Below are positions 23,818 to 34,499 of a DNA stretch of 64,000 nt, piece after piece. This DNA comes from Prochlorococcus sp. AG-402-O21 (GTDB lineage Bacteria > Cyanobacteriota > Cyanobacteriia > PCC-6307 > Cyanobiaceae): the NCBI GenBank assembly GCA_003216375.1, contig QCIZ01000003.1, forward strand, positions 1-64,000. Direction: 5' to 3'. The notes under the pieces are model-generated. The model did not search any database, was not told the DNA's origin, and saw only the letters and a list, made by a program, of their open reading frames with translations. A program made the translations under genes and the position numbers. The stretch's first letter is position 1. Each line of letters opens with the position of its first letter.

Positions 23818-25080
23818 GTGCTAGGAAAAAGAAAGCCTAAATTATATAAAGTAGTAAAACTAGCAACACTAGTTAAAAATTTGAAAAATCTCAGTAAAAT
23901 TCTTCTATTCCCTGTTGCGATAGGTCTTCTTGCTCCAGCAGCTGTCGAAGCTGGAGGTGGCGATCATAAAGGTCATCATGATCACCATGGTGGTGATATG
24001 AATATGGGGGATTCATATCCTTCAACTATGTTTATGGGAAAAACGACTTTTGTTTTGGGTGGAGTAGATGGCGTAAGTGATTCTGGAATGGGTGGAATGG
24101 GTGGAATGGGTGGAATGGGTGGAATGTCTACTTCTGAGGAAAAGGATGGGACAGTTTTTCATTACGATACAAAGCTGATGTTTATGACCAGTTTTACTGG
24201 CCAAGACATGCTTAAGACTGCTGTTCGCGTAGGTAATTTTGGCATGATGGAGCCTTTCGGGATGATGGGTGAGGCAAGATTAGATACTGCCTTTAGTAGT
24301 AGTGATTCGTTAGAGCTTCACAAGGCTTATTACCAATTCCCGGTTGGAGGCGATATTCAAGTAACTTTTGGCCCCAAGCTCCGCCAAGATGATTTGCTTG
24401 GAGTTTGGCCTAGTACTTATCCAGGTGATGGAGTTTTGTTCGTCTTAAATCAGGCAGGTGCGAATGATACTTATTCCAAAAAGATGGGTGCTGGAGCTGG
24501 TATTACTTGGTCCAATGAAAAGTTAGTTGCTTCTGCACTTTTCGTTTCAGAAGACGCATCAAATTCTTCGATTGGCTTCTTAGCGGATGAAGGTAAAGAC
24601 CACATAACAACTCAATTGGCATGGGTTGATGAGAAATTTACTCTTGCAGCTGCATATACACAGGCTGATAACGGGAAGACTGATAATTCTCCTGATGTTA
24701 ACGACTACTCTTCTTTTGGCATTAGTGGTAGCTATCAATTTGGAGATGACTATAGCTTGAGTGCAGGAATGGGATGGAAAAATCCTGATAATGAGGATAG
24801 CCCTGACACTGCGATGAATAAGGTGGAGGATGGTAATACATGGTCTGTTGGATTCTTATGGAATGATGCGTTTGTTGAGGGAAATAAGCTTGGTTTTGGC
24901 ATTGGAACAGCTGAAACACATAGAGATGACATTGGCTATGACGATCCTTTGGCTTGGGAGGCTTTTTATGATTTCAAAGTGAACGATAGCGTTACAGTTA
25001 CTCCAGCTGTCTTTGTTATCGAGAAAGATGGCAAAGAAGACGTTAATGGAGCTTTGGTGAAAACCACTTTTAAGTTCTAG
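23818..25080 (+). CDS. His/Met-rich outer-membrane porin of the zinc island
   Basis: 420 residues from GTG 23818; a TTG at 23881 would give a more standard signal peptide (MKNLSKILLFPVAIGLLAPA) and may be the true start. After the signal cleavage near VEA comes a His-rich segment (DHKGHHDHHGGDMNM) and a GMGGM repeat, then an OprB/SomA-like beta-barrel ending in the aromatic C-terminus TTFKF. There is no SLH domain. The barrel resembles the porin at the window start. Together with Znu genes and DUF3721 lipoprotein, it may be a zinc-permeable porin; the substrate is inferred. Confidence 0.8.
   Translation: MLGKRKPKLYKVVKLATLVKNLKNLSKILLFPVAIGLLAPAAVEAGGGDHKGHHDHHGGDMNMGDSYPSTMFMGKTTFVLGGVDGVSDSGMGGMGGMGGMGGMSTSEEKDGTVFHYDTKLMFMTSFTGQDMLKTAVRVGNFGMMEPFGMMGEARLDTAFSSSDSLELHKAYYQFPVGGDIQVTFGPKLRQDDLLGVWPSTYPGDGVLFVLNQAGANDTYSKKMGAGAGITWSNEKLVASALFVSEDASNSSIGFLADEGKDHITTQLAWVDEKFTLAAAYTQADNGKTDNSPDVNDYSSFGISGSYQFGDDYSLSAGMGWKNPDNEDSPDTAMNKVEDGNTWSVGFLWNDAFVEGNKLGFGIGTAETHRDDIGYDDPLAWEAFYDFKVNDSVTVTPAVFVIEKDGKEDVNGALVKTTFKF
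24085..24126 (+). repeat. 9-bp microsatellite in the porin gene
   Basis: GGAATGGGT is repeated four times exactly with a partial fifth copy, coding for Gly-Met-Gly repeats (GMGGMGGMGGMGGMGGM). As the unit is a multiple of three, slippage would change length without breaking the frame. The Met-rich loop might bind soft metals. Confidence 0.9.
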
Positions 25081-25143
25081 TTGTAATTTCTCGTAAGTAT
25101 TGCGGGTTCGCTTTTAGATCAGTTAACAGTTTTTTAAAATGAT

Positions 25144-25890
25144 CTAATAATTTTTACCGAAATTTGACTGCTGTTTAACAAGCTCGAAGAACTCCTGCTT
25201 CAAACTTGCATCATGACGAAAATCACCCCTAACAATTGAATTGATCATGCTGGTTTCTGGCTCTTTTACTCCTCTCCATTTCATACAATAATGTTGAGCT
25301 TTAACAAGAATTGCAAGGCCTTTAGGTTCACACAAACGTTCTATTTCATCGGCAAGAATCATTACGGCTTCTTCTTGGATATGTGGTCTAGAAAAAACCC
25401 AATCAGCTACTCTTGCAAACTTAGAAATTCCAATAACTTTTTCTCCTGGTTTTATTCCTATCCAGCAATCTCCAAGAATTGGAACAAAGTGATGAGAACA
25501 TGCAGATCGAACAGTAATTGGACCAAGTGTATAAATCTCGTCTAAATTTCTATCATTAGGGAAATTGGTTACTTTAGGTTGAGGGTGGTATCTGCCTTTG
25601 AATACTTCATTGAGATACATTCTGGAAACTCGTTCAGCAGTCTCTTGAGTGTTGTGGTCATTATCAACATCAATCAATAAAGTTTTCAGCAAATCTCTAA
25701 CTCTCGTTGCAACTTCTCTCTCAAGAGTTTCTAATTCTCCAGGTTGAATAAAATCAGAAATATTATCATTTGCATGGAATCTAGCTCCATTGGCTTGAAT
25801 GCGTTCGCGAATTATTTCTGAGACTAATTTGCAAGAAATTTTATCTTTTAAATTATCCTTAACATTCTCATTAGGAGCAGTAGAAGTCAT
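25144..25890 (-). CDS. folE: GTP cyclohydrolase I (zinc-dependent FolE1)
   Basis: First enzyme of tetrahydrofolate synthesis, turning GTP into 7,8-dihydroneopterin triphosphate. 248 residues, with a ~50-residue N-terminal extension. Zinc ligands C131 and H134 (SACSHHFVP) and C202 (HYCMKWRG) are present, so this is the zinc-dependent type, not the zinc-independent FolE2 that Zur controls elsewhere. It converges on the porin gene. Lying next to the zinc island may be chance, but FolE is a known type of client for COG0523 zinc chaperones. Confidence 0.95.
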   Translation of the reverse strand: MTSTAPNENVKDNLKDKISCKLVSEIIRERIQANGARFHANDNISDFIQPGELETLEREVATRVRDLLKTLLIDVDNDHNTQETAERVSRMYLNEVFKGRYHPQPKVTNFPNDRNLDEIYTLGPITVRSACSHHFVPILGDCWIGIKPGEKVIGISKFARVADWVFSRPHIQEEAVMILADEIERLCEPKGLAILVKAQHYCMKWRGVKEPETSMINSIVRGDFRHDASLKQEFFELVKQQSNFGKNY

Positions 25891-26153
25891 AACCTTTGCT
25901 TGTAAGGGTAAAAACCGATGACATACATTTAGAGCGCTAAGACCCTAACATATCGAGATCACTTTCGTTATGAGCAGAACACCTTGGCTCTTTTCTTCGA
26001 ATCATTAGTCACAGTTATTTTCTAAGGGAAGATCTTTGTCATTTCAGGAGTAATTACAGTTTTGATAAAAGAAGAAATATTTGAAAAAGTGTCCTTTATT
26101 TAAAGCACCTTCTTTCACTCAAATTTTCTCTAAAGCCATTAAAAAAAACTTTA

Positions 26154-26225
26154 TGCCGATGAGTGGAATTGAACCACCGACCTACTGGTTACGAATCAGT
26201 TGCTCTACCCCTGAGCTACACCGGC
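26154..26225 (-). tRNA. tRNA-Thr (anticodon CGU)
   Basis: 72 bases on the minus strand form a cloverleaf: acceptor GCCGGTG with CATCGGC (one G-U pair), a D arm GCTC/GAGC, an anticodon loop TTCGTAA with anticodon CGU (codon ACG, Thr), and a T loop TTCAATT. CCA is not encoded. The last anticodon-stem pair reads A-C (ACTGA with CCAGT), a mismatch that is unusual and may be a real variant. Confidence 0.93.
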
Positions 26226-26258
26226 ACTAGAATAAATTTATCATCTTTAATTTTATTT

Positions 26259-26525
26259 TTGAGCAACTCTAATAAGCCTGAATCCAATCTGGATCCTAAT
26301 TTAAGGGCTCGACTATTGAAGGAGACTAAAAATCCTTACCGGGGCTTGAGAAGAGCTGTTTGGATCGCACTCTTTGGGTCAGCGGCCCTAGGTTTGTTTA
26401 TTATGCTCACAAATATCATTGCGGGCGATACTGTATCTATCAATGATCTTGCAATCCAAGCATCAGCATTAGTTATTCTAGGATTTTTGTTATTTAAAGA
26501 CAGGAGTAAAGAGGAAGCAAATTAG
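26259..26525 (+). CDS. DUF3493 small membrane protein
   Basis: 88 residues from TTG 26259. A longer frame starts inside the antisense tRNA gene and is not credible. The polar N-terminus (NLDPNLRARLLKETKNPYRG) followed by LRRAVWIALFGSAALGLFIM and a second hydrophobic span (ALVILGFLLF) matches the DUF3493 family of cyanobacteria and plastids. Function unknown. It is convergent with infB. Confidence 0.75.
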   Translation: MSNSNKPESNLDPNLRARLLKETKNPYRGLRRAVWIALFGSAALGLFIMLTNIIAGDTVSINDLAIQASALVILGFLLFKDRSKEEAN

Positions 26526-26566
26526 TTTTATAGCTTTTATTGATTAAATTTACTCAGGCATTAGCT

Positions 26567-26595
26567 CTGACTAATAAGCTTAGCTAATTAGTCAG
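26567..26595 (-). terminator. hairpin over the infB stop codon
   Basis: CTGACTAAT (26567-26575) pairs perfectly with ATTAGTCAG (26587-26595), a 9-bp stem around an 11-base loop that contains the infB stop codon. There is no T-run on either strand, so it may protect the 3' end or terminate weakly. Confidence 0.4.
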
Positions 26596-29500
26596 CTTTC
26601 TCCTTTGAGTCACAAGCTTGAAGGCCTCTATTTGATCTCCTTCTTCCCAGTTCGCAAAGCGATCACATCCTATTCCGCATTCGAAACCTGTTGATACATC
26701 TTTTACGTCATCTTTATTTCTCTTCAGTGAGTCTAGATCGCCTTCAAAAACGATTTGCTTTCCTCGTTTGACTCTAGCCCGGCAATTCCGTTGTATTTTC
26801 CCAGTTGTTACATAGCAACCAGCAACGGCACTTTTACCAATAGAGAATATTGCTCTGACCTCAGCAACCCCTAAGGCTTCTTCTATCATTTCTGGTTCTA
26901 GAAGACCCTCCATGGCTAATTGGATATCTTCTAAAAGCTTATAAATAACCTCGTAATCTCTTACGTCCACACCATTCGCATCAGCTGCGCGTTTAGCACC
27001 CGATGCCATTGAAGTATTGAATCCAACTATGACCGCACCAGAGGCTGCTGCTAAGTCAACATCAGTTTCAGTAATTTCACCTGGAGCTGATAGCAATACC
27101 CTTACTTGGACTTCGTCTTTAGGAAGCTGTTCTAAAGAACCAAGGATCGCTTCTAAGCTTCCTTGAACATCAGCTTTAAGAATTATATTTAATTCTTTAA
27201 GTTCACCCTCACTTGCTTGTCCAGACATCGAAGAAAGTGATACTCGTCTAGAAGCCATTTGCTGCGCAAGTCTTGCTGCACGAGCATCTGTAGCACGTTC
27301 TCCAACCACTGCTCTTGCGGCTTTTTCATCTGGATAAACTTCAAATTCATCACCAGCTGTTGGCACTTCACTGAATCCAAGTGCTTCTACTGGACAAGAT
27401 GGACCTGCCTCTTTAATTCTTGATCCATTTTCATCTACCATTGCTCTTACTTTCCCAAGCACTGGACCAGCTGCTACTACATCTCCTGACTTAAGGGTAC
27501 CGTTTTGAACTAGTAAAGTTGCAACGGGCCCTTTCGCTTTATCTAGGTGTGCCTCTATAACTGTACCTTTTGCCAATCTATCTGGGTTTGCTTGTAAATC
27601 TTCTACTTCAGTTACTAGTAAAACCATTTCTAACAGTTTATCTATGTTTTCCCCTTTAATGGCGCTAACGGGAACCATTACTACGTCTCCTCCCCACTCT
27701 TCTGATAATAAATCCTGTTCTGATAACTCTTGTTTTACGCGGTCGGGAGAAGATCCTTCTTTATCGATTTTATTAATTGCTACGACAATGGGAACTTTTG
27801 CTGCTCTTGCATGACTAATAGCTTCAAGGGTTTGAGGCCTAACGCCGTCATCTGCAGCTACAACTAAAATCGCTACATCTGTAACCCTTGTGCCTCTAGC
27901 TCTCATCGCTGTGAAGGCTTCATGTCCAGGAGTGTCAAGAAAAGTTAGTTTCTTAGTTGATCCATCATGTTCAGTCTCAATTTGATAAGCACCAATATGT
28001 TGTGTTATGCCTCCAGCCTCTCCAGCTGCAACTCTCGCTTTTCTTATCGCGTCAAGTAAGGAGGTTTTCCCATGGTCCACATGCCCCATCACCGTAACGA
28101 CAGGAGGCCTTCTGATTAAGTGTTTTAAATCTCCCTCCTCAATCATTTCAACTGTCTTTTTCGCAGCCTCTTCAACATCATCTTGAAGAACAGGTACCCC
28201 GAATTCCTCCGCAACTGTTTCGATTGTCGCTAGATCTAATGATTGAGTGACAGTTGCAGTAATTCCTTTGAAAAATAATGATTTAATGATTTCGGAACTT
28301 TCAACACTCAACATGTCAGCAAGCTCTTGAACTGTGAGATTGTCTTCTGGAACCACAATCATTTCAGGTCTTACAAGTTTTGCTTCTCTAGCGGCTCTTA
28401 ATTCCATCGCACGTCTTCTTTGTCTTTGGCGAGTTGTTTCTTTTTTACGTTTTTTCAGAGCAGTTAAAGGCTTCCCATTGTTTCTCTTGCCTGATTTAGG
28501 CTTTGATGGCCTAGCCAAGCTTGCTGAGAGAACAACTGCTTGTTGTTCCCCTGCGAATCCACCTCTTTCTGCAGTTAGTGCGTCATCATTTTCTCCAATG
28601 ATGTGGACTTTTTGACGCTGTTTTTGAGGAGATTTATTTCTTAAAGCATCAAGCTTCGCACTGTCATCCCAGTCAGGTCGGCCAGCCCTTCTTGGAGCTG
28701 CAGGGGAGCCACCAGGCCTATGAGCTGGCTTTTTAGGAGCTGCTGGAGTTGGCCTGTTTACTGGTGGCCTTGCGCCAGTTGAGTTTTCTCTTTTTGGTCT
28801 AGGACTAGTTGGGGAATCAGTTTTTCTTTGTGGAGTATTTGGTCTGGCTTGTGGTTTTTGCAGTTGCATCAATTCACTAGGTGCAACTGGCTTTCTCATG
28901 CCAGATGGAACCCCTGGACGATTGTTAGAGCGGTTTGGCCCGCTAATAGATCTGGTAGGAACTCCAGGCCTATTTTGCATTCCGCCTCGATTTGGAGATC
29001 CAGCACGAACTGGTGCTCCAGGTCGATTATTAGCCCCTGGACGCTTTTGACCTTGAGTAGGTCGATTAGCTGCTCCGCCTCGATTGGGACCTTGCCGATT
29101 TGGTGAACCAGGACGACTTGGTCCTCCCATTCTGTTAATAGGTCCAGGTCGATTTGATAATCCTTGACGATTTGCAGAGACTGGCGGTTTTGGTGCGCCA
29201 GGCTTGGATGGCATTAATGGTTTTTTTCTTGCTTCGTTCGTCTGAGGTCTATTTATAGGCTTTTCTCTTCGTATTGGTGCTCCTACAAGTTCAAGAGTAG
29301 TTCCTTTGCTTGGAGGCTGAGGGGAACTCGATGGTGGATTCTGTTTGTTTTGACTTTTAATTCTTTGGATATTCCCTGGACCTAATTTCTGAGGAGAAAT
29401 ATCACCTTGATTAATTCTTGTTTTTGGCTTTTGATTATTAGGTTGTAGCTGTTTTTTAGCTTCAATATTTATTTTTGGTCTGCTTGGTGGTGCTAATGGT

Positions 29501-30135
29501 CTCTTTGCTTCTTGACGATTAGTTTGTAGTGGTTGAATAATTGGCTTTTTAGCTGATTCAGAACTCTTTGGTTGATTGATGAATGTGTTATCTTTTTTTT
29601 GCTCGGAACGTGGAATCGCTAGATCCGTTGGCGTTAAGGACTTAGAAATAGTTGGTTTTACTGCTTCTCTTGACTTTGGAGGTAATGGCTTGTTTGGTTT
29701 AGAGGGTGCAGCTATTTGTTGCTGTGCAGGAAGTTTGTTTTTTAAAGTTTTTTGGTTGTTAGCTTGAGAGGATCCTTTGTTTTCAACCAAAGTTTTACTT
29801 GGTTTTAAAGGTATATTTAGCTTTGCTGGTGAAAGCTCTGATTGATCGGGGGAATTTTGCTTAAGTTCAGTCTTCTGATCCTTTTGAGTTTTGACAGGAT
29901 TTTTTTTAACGGAAAGAATTTGTTTATCTAATTTTTTGCTAGGTATACTGGTCGTTTTTACACTATTGCTTTTTTTCAGAAAATCTTTGATTTGATTTGC
30001 CTCAAGACTGCTTATCGAGCTGCTGTGGCTCTTTGCTGCTATGGCAAGTTTTCGAGCTGCGTCTAGCACATCTTTATTGTCAAGGCTTAAGTCCTTGGAC
30101 AATTCATAAATTCTGATTTTGCCGCTGCTGGTCAT
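26584..30135 (-). CDS. infB: translation initiation factor IF-2
   Basis: GTPase that places initiator tRNA on the 30S subunit. 1183 residues; the G domain begins near residue 680 (GHVDHGKTS) with NKIDKEG near 790, followed by domains III-IV. The long N-terminal half is low complexity, rich in Pro, Lys, Asn and Gly, with NRPG-type repeats at about 318-418. Long N-terminal regions are usual in cyanobacterial IF-2. It is the last gene of rimP-nusA-ylxR-infB, 60 bases after ylxR. Confidence 0.97.
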   Translation of the reverse strand: MTSSGKIRIYELSKDLSLDNKDVLDAARKLAIAAKSHSSSISSLEANQIKDFLKKSNSVKTTSIPSKKLDKQILSVKKNPVKTQKDQKTELKQNSPDQSELSPAKLNIPLKPSKTLVENKGSSQANNQKTLKNKLPAQQQIAAPSKPNKPLPPKSREAVKPTISKSLTPTDLAIPRSEQKKDNTFINQPKSSESAKKPIIQPLQTNRQEAKRPLAPPSRPKINIEAKKQLQPNNQKPKTRINQGDISPQKLGPGNIQRIKSQNKQNPPSSSPQPPSKGTTLELVGAPIRREKPINRPQTNEARKKPLMPSKPGAPKPPVSANRQGLSNRPGPINRMGGPSRPGSPNRQGPNRGGAANRPTQGQKRPGANNRPGAPVRAGSPNRGGMQNRPGVPTRSISGPNRSNNRPGVPSGMRKPVAPSELMQLQKPQARPNTPQRKTDSPTSPRPKRENSTGARPPVNRPTPAAPKKPAHRPGGSPAAPRRAGRPDWDDSAKLDALRNKSPQKQRQKVHIIGENDDALTAERGGFAGEQQAVVLSASLARPSKPKSGKRNNGKPLTALKKRKKETTRQRQRRRAMELRAAREAKLVRPEMIVVPEDNLTVQELADMLSVESSEIIKSLFFKGITATVTQSLDLATIETVAEEFGVPVLQDDVEEAAKKTVEMIEEGDLKHLIRRPPVVTVMGHVDHGKTSLLDAIRKARVAAGEAGGITQHIGAYQIETEHDGSTKKLTFLDTPGHEAFTAMRARGTRVTDVAILVVAADDGVRPQTLEAISHARAAKVPIVVAINKIDKEGSSPDRVKQELSEQDLLSEEWGGDVVMVPVSAIKGENIDKLLEMVLLVTEVEDLQANPDRLAKGTVIEAHLDKAKGPVATLLVQNGTLKSGDVVAAGPVLGKVRAMVDENGSRIKEAGPSCPVEALGFSEVPTAGDEFEVYPDEKAARAVVGERATDARAARLAQQMASRRVSLSSMSGQASEGELKELNIILKADVQGSLEAILGSLEQLPKDEVQVRVLLSAPGEITETDVDLAAASGAVIVGFNTSMASGAKRAADANGVDVRDYEVIYKLLEDIQLAMEGLLEPEMIEEALGVAEVRAIFSIGKSAVAGCYVTTGKIQRNCRARVKRGKQIVFEGDLDSLKRNKDDVKDVSTGFECGIGCDRFANWEEGDQIEAFKLVTQRRKLTN
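28880..29180 (-). repeat. NRPG-type low-complexity repeats in infB
   Basis: Residues about 318-418 of IF-2 contain many copies of short NRPG/NRGG/NRQGP-like units (for example [33 protein letters not shown]). The basic Gly-Pro-rich region is probably disordered and may bind RNA. The DNA is locally more GC-rich, which produces spurious long frames on the other strand. Confidence 0.8.
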
Positions 30136-30195
30136 TAATGTTGTGCTTGAACTTTAGATTTGGGTTTTGAGTTGCCTGAGTTCTCTTAATGAACA

Positions 30196-30471
30196 TCATG
30201 CCTCAGTATCTGAATAAATGCAGGTATTAAGTTGCTTTTGGAGCATATTGAAAACGCTTGAGTGAATATCACATCTCAAAGCTTTTTGTAATCTTTTACG
30301 CTTCAAAGCTTCTTCAAAACATGACTCAGTAGGACAGAGATAGGCTGATCGTCCCATCCCGCCTGACAGAACTACTCCATTCTGAAAATCTCTTGTAACT
30401 TTTAAAAAACACTTGCGATCAAGAACTTTTTTGCAAGCTACACACCTACGCAGAATGGGGCTTTGACTCAC
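30196..30471 (-). CDS. ylxR: YlxR (DUF448) family protein
   Basis: 91 residues with the YlxR motif near the start: RRCVACKKVLDRKCFLKVTR, then GRSAYLCPTESCFEEALKRK. Family members bind RNA/DNA or nucleoid and occur in nusA-infB operons everywhere. It overlaps the nusA stop by 4 bases and precedes infB, the standard order. No unusual features. Confidence 0.9.
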   Translation of the reverse strand: MSQSPILRRCVACKKVLDRKCFLKVTRDFQNGVVLSGGMGRSAYLCPTESCFEEALKRKRLQKALRCDIHSSVFNMLQKQLNTCIYSDTEA

Positions 30472-31901
30472 CGGGTTCCTTCCTCTTGTGTAATTATTTT
30501 ATCTTCATCAGTCACTGCCTCTTCGATTGTTTCTTTAATATCACTTTCTTCAGTTTCAGTGCTATCAGTATCGATTTCTGATAATTCATCATCTGGAAAT
30601 TCTTCTTCGTCTTCTGGAAGGGGGTAAAGCTCTCTTAATCGTGCATCTTCTTCAGCTCTAGCTGCCTGTTCTGCCTCTAATCTCTGCTCAGCTTCTCTCT
30701 GTAAAGACTCTTCTTCTTCTCTTTGAGATATTAGTTCTGCAACCTCAGAATCTTCAGTGGCTTGATCATATTCCTGTGAATTTTTGATATCTATTTTCCA
30801 TCCTGTAAGCCTTGCCGCAAGCCTTACATTTTGTCCTTCTCTACCAATGGCCAGACTAAGTTGATCTGGAGGAACTAGAACATGGGCGTGCTGACCTTCT
30901 GGATCTACAAGTCTTACCACTTCAACTCTCGCAGGACTTAATGAATTACAGATGTATTGAACAGGGTCGGAAGACCAACGAATTACATCTATTTTCTCTC
31001 CTCGAAGTTCATTCACTACTTGTTGGATTCTGGCCCCTCTGGCCCCAATACATGCTCCAACTGGGTCCACCTCTCTTTCAATACTGTCAACAGCTACTTT
31101 TGTTCTAGGACCTACTGCTCTTGAAGGTGGATTTGCTTCACGAGCAACAGCAACAATTCGTACTGATCCTTCTTGAATTTCAGGAACTTCATTCTCAAAT
31201 AAATAGACAACCAGTCCAGCATTTGACCTGCTTACAAAAAGTTGTGGCCCTCTCCTCGGGATTTCACTAACTTCTTTTAGGAAAACTTTAAATGTTGCAT
31301 TTGCTCGGTAATTATCATTTGGCAATTGATCTCTTCTTGGTAGCTCTGCTTCCACCTCTGGCCTTCCTAAACCTGAACTTACTGCCATAATTACTGATTG
31401 CCTTTCAAATCTTATGACTCGGGCCGTTAGCACAGGATCTTCTAAGTCAGCAAATTCCTCTTGAATCATTCTTCTTTGCTGATCTCTTAATTTTTGAGCT
31501 AATACTTGCTTGGTTGTGGCTGCAGCCATTCTTCCAAAATCTTCTTTCTCTGGAGTGACATCTAGGACAACGGTATCTCCAACTTGAGCATCATCAGCAA
31601 CTTGCATAACCTCAGCTATTGCTATTTGATGATCGTCACTCTCAACCTCTTCAACTATTATTTTACTGGCTAAAACCCTATAGCCTTCATCTTCTAAATC
31701 TAACCCAACATCAAAGTTGCTGAAATAGTCTTCTTCAAAAGGATCTTCGCTAATACCCAAGTATAGAGTTCTTCGATATCTCTCATAACCTTTTAGAAGT
31801 GCTTCTCTTAAAGCAGCTTCGACAACTTGTGATGGAAGTTTCTTTTCCTCACTAATGTCTTCAATTAAGTTATTTAAACCTGGGAGTAGAACAAGAGCCA
31901 T
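30468..31901 (-). CDS. nusA: transcription termination/antitermination factor NusA
   Basis: 477 residues. An N-terminal RNA-polymerase-binding domain, an S1 domain, and two KH domains (VGACIGARGARIQQVVNEL then SLAIGREGQNVRLAARLTGW) are visible in order. The C-terminal tail is acidic (many Glu/Asp, residues ~400-470), as in other cyanobacteria. It regulates pausing, termination and antitermination. It is second in rimP-nusA-ylxR-infB and overlaps ylxR by 4 bases. Confidence 0.96.
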   Translation of the reverse strand: MALVLLPGLNNLIEDISEEKKLPSQVVEAALREALLKGYERYRRTLYLGISEDPFEEDYFSNFDVGLDLEDEGYRVLASKIIVEEVESDDHQIAIAEVMQVADDAQVGDTVVLDVTPEKEDFGRMAAATTKQVLAQKLRDQQRRMIQEEFADLEDPVLTARVIRFERQSVIMAVSSGLGRPEVEAELPRRDQLPNDNYRANATFKVFLKEVSEIPRRGPQLFVSRSNAGLVVYLFENEVPEIQEGSVRIVAVAREANPPSRAVGPRTKVAVDSIEREVDPVGACIGARGARIQQVVNELRGEKIDVIRWSSDPVQYICNSLSPARVEVVRLVDPEGQHAHVLVPPDQLSLAIGREGQNVRLAARLTGWKIDIKNSQEYDQATEDSEVAELISQREEEESLQREAEQRLEAEQAARAEEDARLRELYPLPEDEEEFPDDELSEIDTDSTETEESDIKETIEEAVTDEDKIITQEEGTR

Positions 31902-31955
31902 CGATGATGGGATATAAGATGAGAATGATTGGGTTAGATAGTTGAAATCTAGATT

Positions 31956-32426
31956 TTAACCAGAAGGTGTTGTAAGTCGGACTTGAATAATGTCTTCGAC
32001 TGGGATTCGGTGAGTTTTCCCTTTTTGATTTATTTGTAGATCATTATCTGTCCTTTTTAGAAGCAAACCATTTGTTTGTTGTTCAATTTTTTTTAAATCC
32101 TGATAAGTAACTTCAATTGGAAAACCTTTAAAAACTTGAAAATCTTTTTCCTCAGTTAAGATTTCACCAATTCCCTCGCTGCTGATTTCTAGAGTGAAAG
32201 GCCGATTAAGGATTGAAGAGCCTTGAATAGCTTCATCAATATCTTGATTAAGACTGGAACAGTCATCAATTGTGACTTTCTTTTCAGGATTTTTGTGTCG
32301 GATATTTACTTGAATTGACAAGGGTGTTAAATGCGTGAACATCCTAAAATGAGTCACATCAAAGCCATAATTAGTTGCTGACTTTGTTGCAAGAACTTTC
32401 AATTCTGTAACGGTTTGATTAGACAA
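31956..32426 (-). CDS. rimP: ribosome maturation factor RimP
   Basis: 156 residues, full length. The N-terminal segment (VTELKVLATKSATNYGFDVT) and the conserved ISSEGIGEILTEEKDFQVFK-type motif (typically SSPGLDRPL) are recognisable, but the hallmark is degenerate: SSEGIGEIL replaces SSPGLDRPL. The C-terminal SH3-like domain ends VPVEDI-like. It assists 30S assembly. First gene of the nusA-infB operon, with a leader hairpin upstream. Confidence 0.88.
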   Translation of the reverse strand: MSNQTVTELKVLATKSATNYGFDVTHFRMFTHLTPLSIQVNIRHKNPEKKVTIDDCSSLNQDIDEAIQGSSILNRPFTLEISSEGIGEILTEEKDFQVFKGFPIEVTYQDLKKIEQQTNGLLLKRTDNDLQINQKGKTHRIPVEDIIQVRLTTPSG

Positions 32427-32441
32427 AAGGCAGTGTCGAAG

Positions 32442-32459
32442 TCGGGCTGGGAAGCCCGA
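32442..32459. promoter_or_regulatory. GC-rich hairpin in the rimP-nusA-infB leader
   Basis: TCGGGCT-GGGA-AGCCCGA forms a perfect 7-bp, GC-rich stem 15 bases upstream of the rimP start, in an AT-rich context. No T-run follows on the minus strand. It may take part in leader control of the operon, for example feedback by NusA, or be a leftover of another RNA. Confidence 0.4.
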
Positions 32460-32600
32460 GCGGTTTAAGTTTTGACCCGCCCCTATTTAAAGAGGTACCG
32501 TCAGGCAATTAAATATTACTAGATTAAGGTTTCGGTTACCTCTAAAATCAATTTCTTCTTATTTTACATTGATCTACTTTATTGTTTAAATAATTTTTGA

Positions 32601-33752
<1,152 letters not shown>

Positions 33753-33788
33753 AAATCTTGCTACTTTCACTCGAAAAGGTACGTCTAA

Positions 33789-34499
33789 ATGGATCTTCAA
33801 AATCAAATGAAACAAGCAGTTGCTCAAGCTGCTGTAGATCAAATTCAAAATGGGATGATTCTCGGCCTTGGCTCTGGCTCTACGGCAGCTTTGATGATTG
33901 AAGCCCTTGCTTTGAAACTGAAATCAGGAGAAATCAAAGATGTTGTTGGAGTGACTACATCTTTTCAAGGTGAAGTTCTTGCTACTGAATTGGGTATACC
34001 ACTTAAATCTCTTTCCTCAGTTTCAGAAATTGATCTTGCAATTGATGGTGCAGATGAAGTTGATCCCAAATTTCAACTCATTAAAGGGGGAGGAGCTTGT
34101 CATGTTCAAGAAAAACTTGTAGCTGCTTTGGCTAAAAAATTCGTAGTTGTTGTTGACTCAACAAAACTTGTTACGAAATTGAATCTTGATTTCAAATTGC
34201 CAGTAGAGGTTCTTCCTTCTGCCTGGAAACAAGTACAAAAAACTTTAAAAAATCTTGGAGGAGAAGGGAATCTAAGAATGGCTCAGAAAAAAGCTGGACC
34301 CATAGTTACTGATCAGGGGAACTTGATACTTGATTTAACTTTTAGTAATGGTATTGACCAACCCGAACTCTTGGAGAATCAAATTAACAACATTCCAGGA
34401 GTGCTTGAAAATGGACTTTTTGTAAACCTGACAGATGAAGTTTTAGTTGGAAAAGTAGAAAATGACGAAGTGGGCGTTGAATCGCTTAAAAAGATTTAG
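33789..34499 (+). CDS. rpiA: ribose-5-phosphate isomerase A
   Basis: Interconverts ribose 5-phosphate and ribulose 5-phosphate in the Calvin and pentose phosphate cycles. 236 residues. Motifs [18 protein letters not shown] and [11 protein letters not shown] (substrate-binding and catalytic loop) are all present. Its 3' end overlaps that of hisD on the other strand by 14 bases. Confidence 0.96.
   Translation: MDLQNQMKQAVAQAAVDQIQNGMILGLGSGSTAALMIEALALKLKSGEIKDVVGVTTSFQGEVLATELGIPLKSLSSVSEIDLAIDGADEVDPKFQLIKGGGACHVQEKLVAALAKKFVVVVDSTKLVTKLNLDFKLPVEVLPSAWKQVQKTLKNLGGEGNLRMAQKKAGPIVTDQGNLILDLTFSNGIDQPELLENQINNIPGVLENGLFVNLTDEVLVGKVENDEVGVESLKKI

Noticed and set aside
25116-25145. AGATCA/TGATCT inverted repeat between the porin and folE
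   Set aside because: Six base pairs with an 18-base loop are below what I would call a terminator.
26163-26258. Upstream extension of the DUF3493 gene
   Set aside because: These codons are the antisense of the tRNA-Thr gene and give a translated-tRNA peptide (MELNHRPTGYES), a common artefact.
28334-29106. Long plus-strand frames opposite infB
   Set aside because: They result from the GC-richer low-complexity part of infB and encode no recognisable protein.
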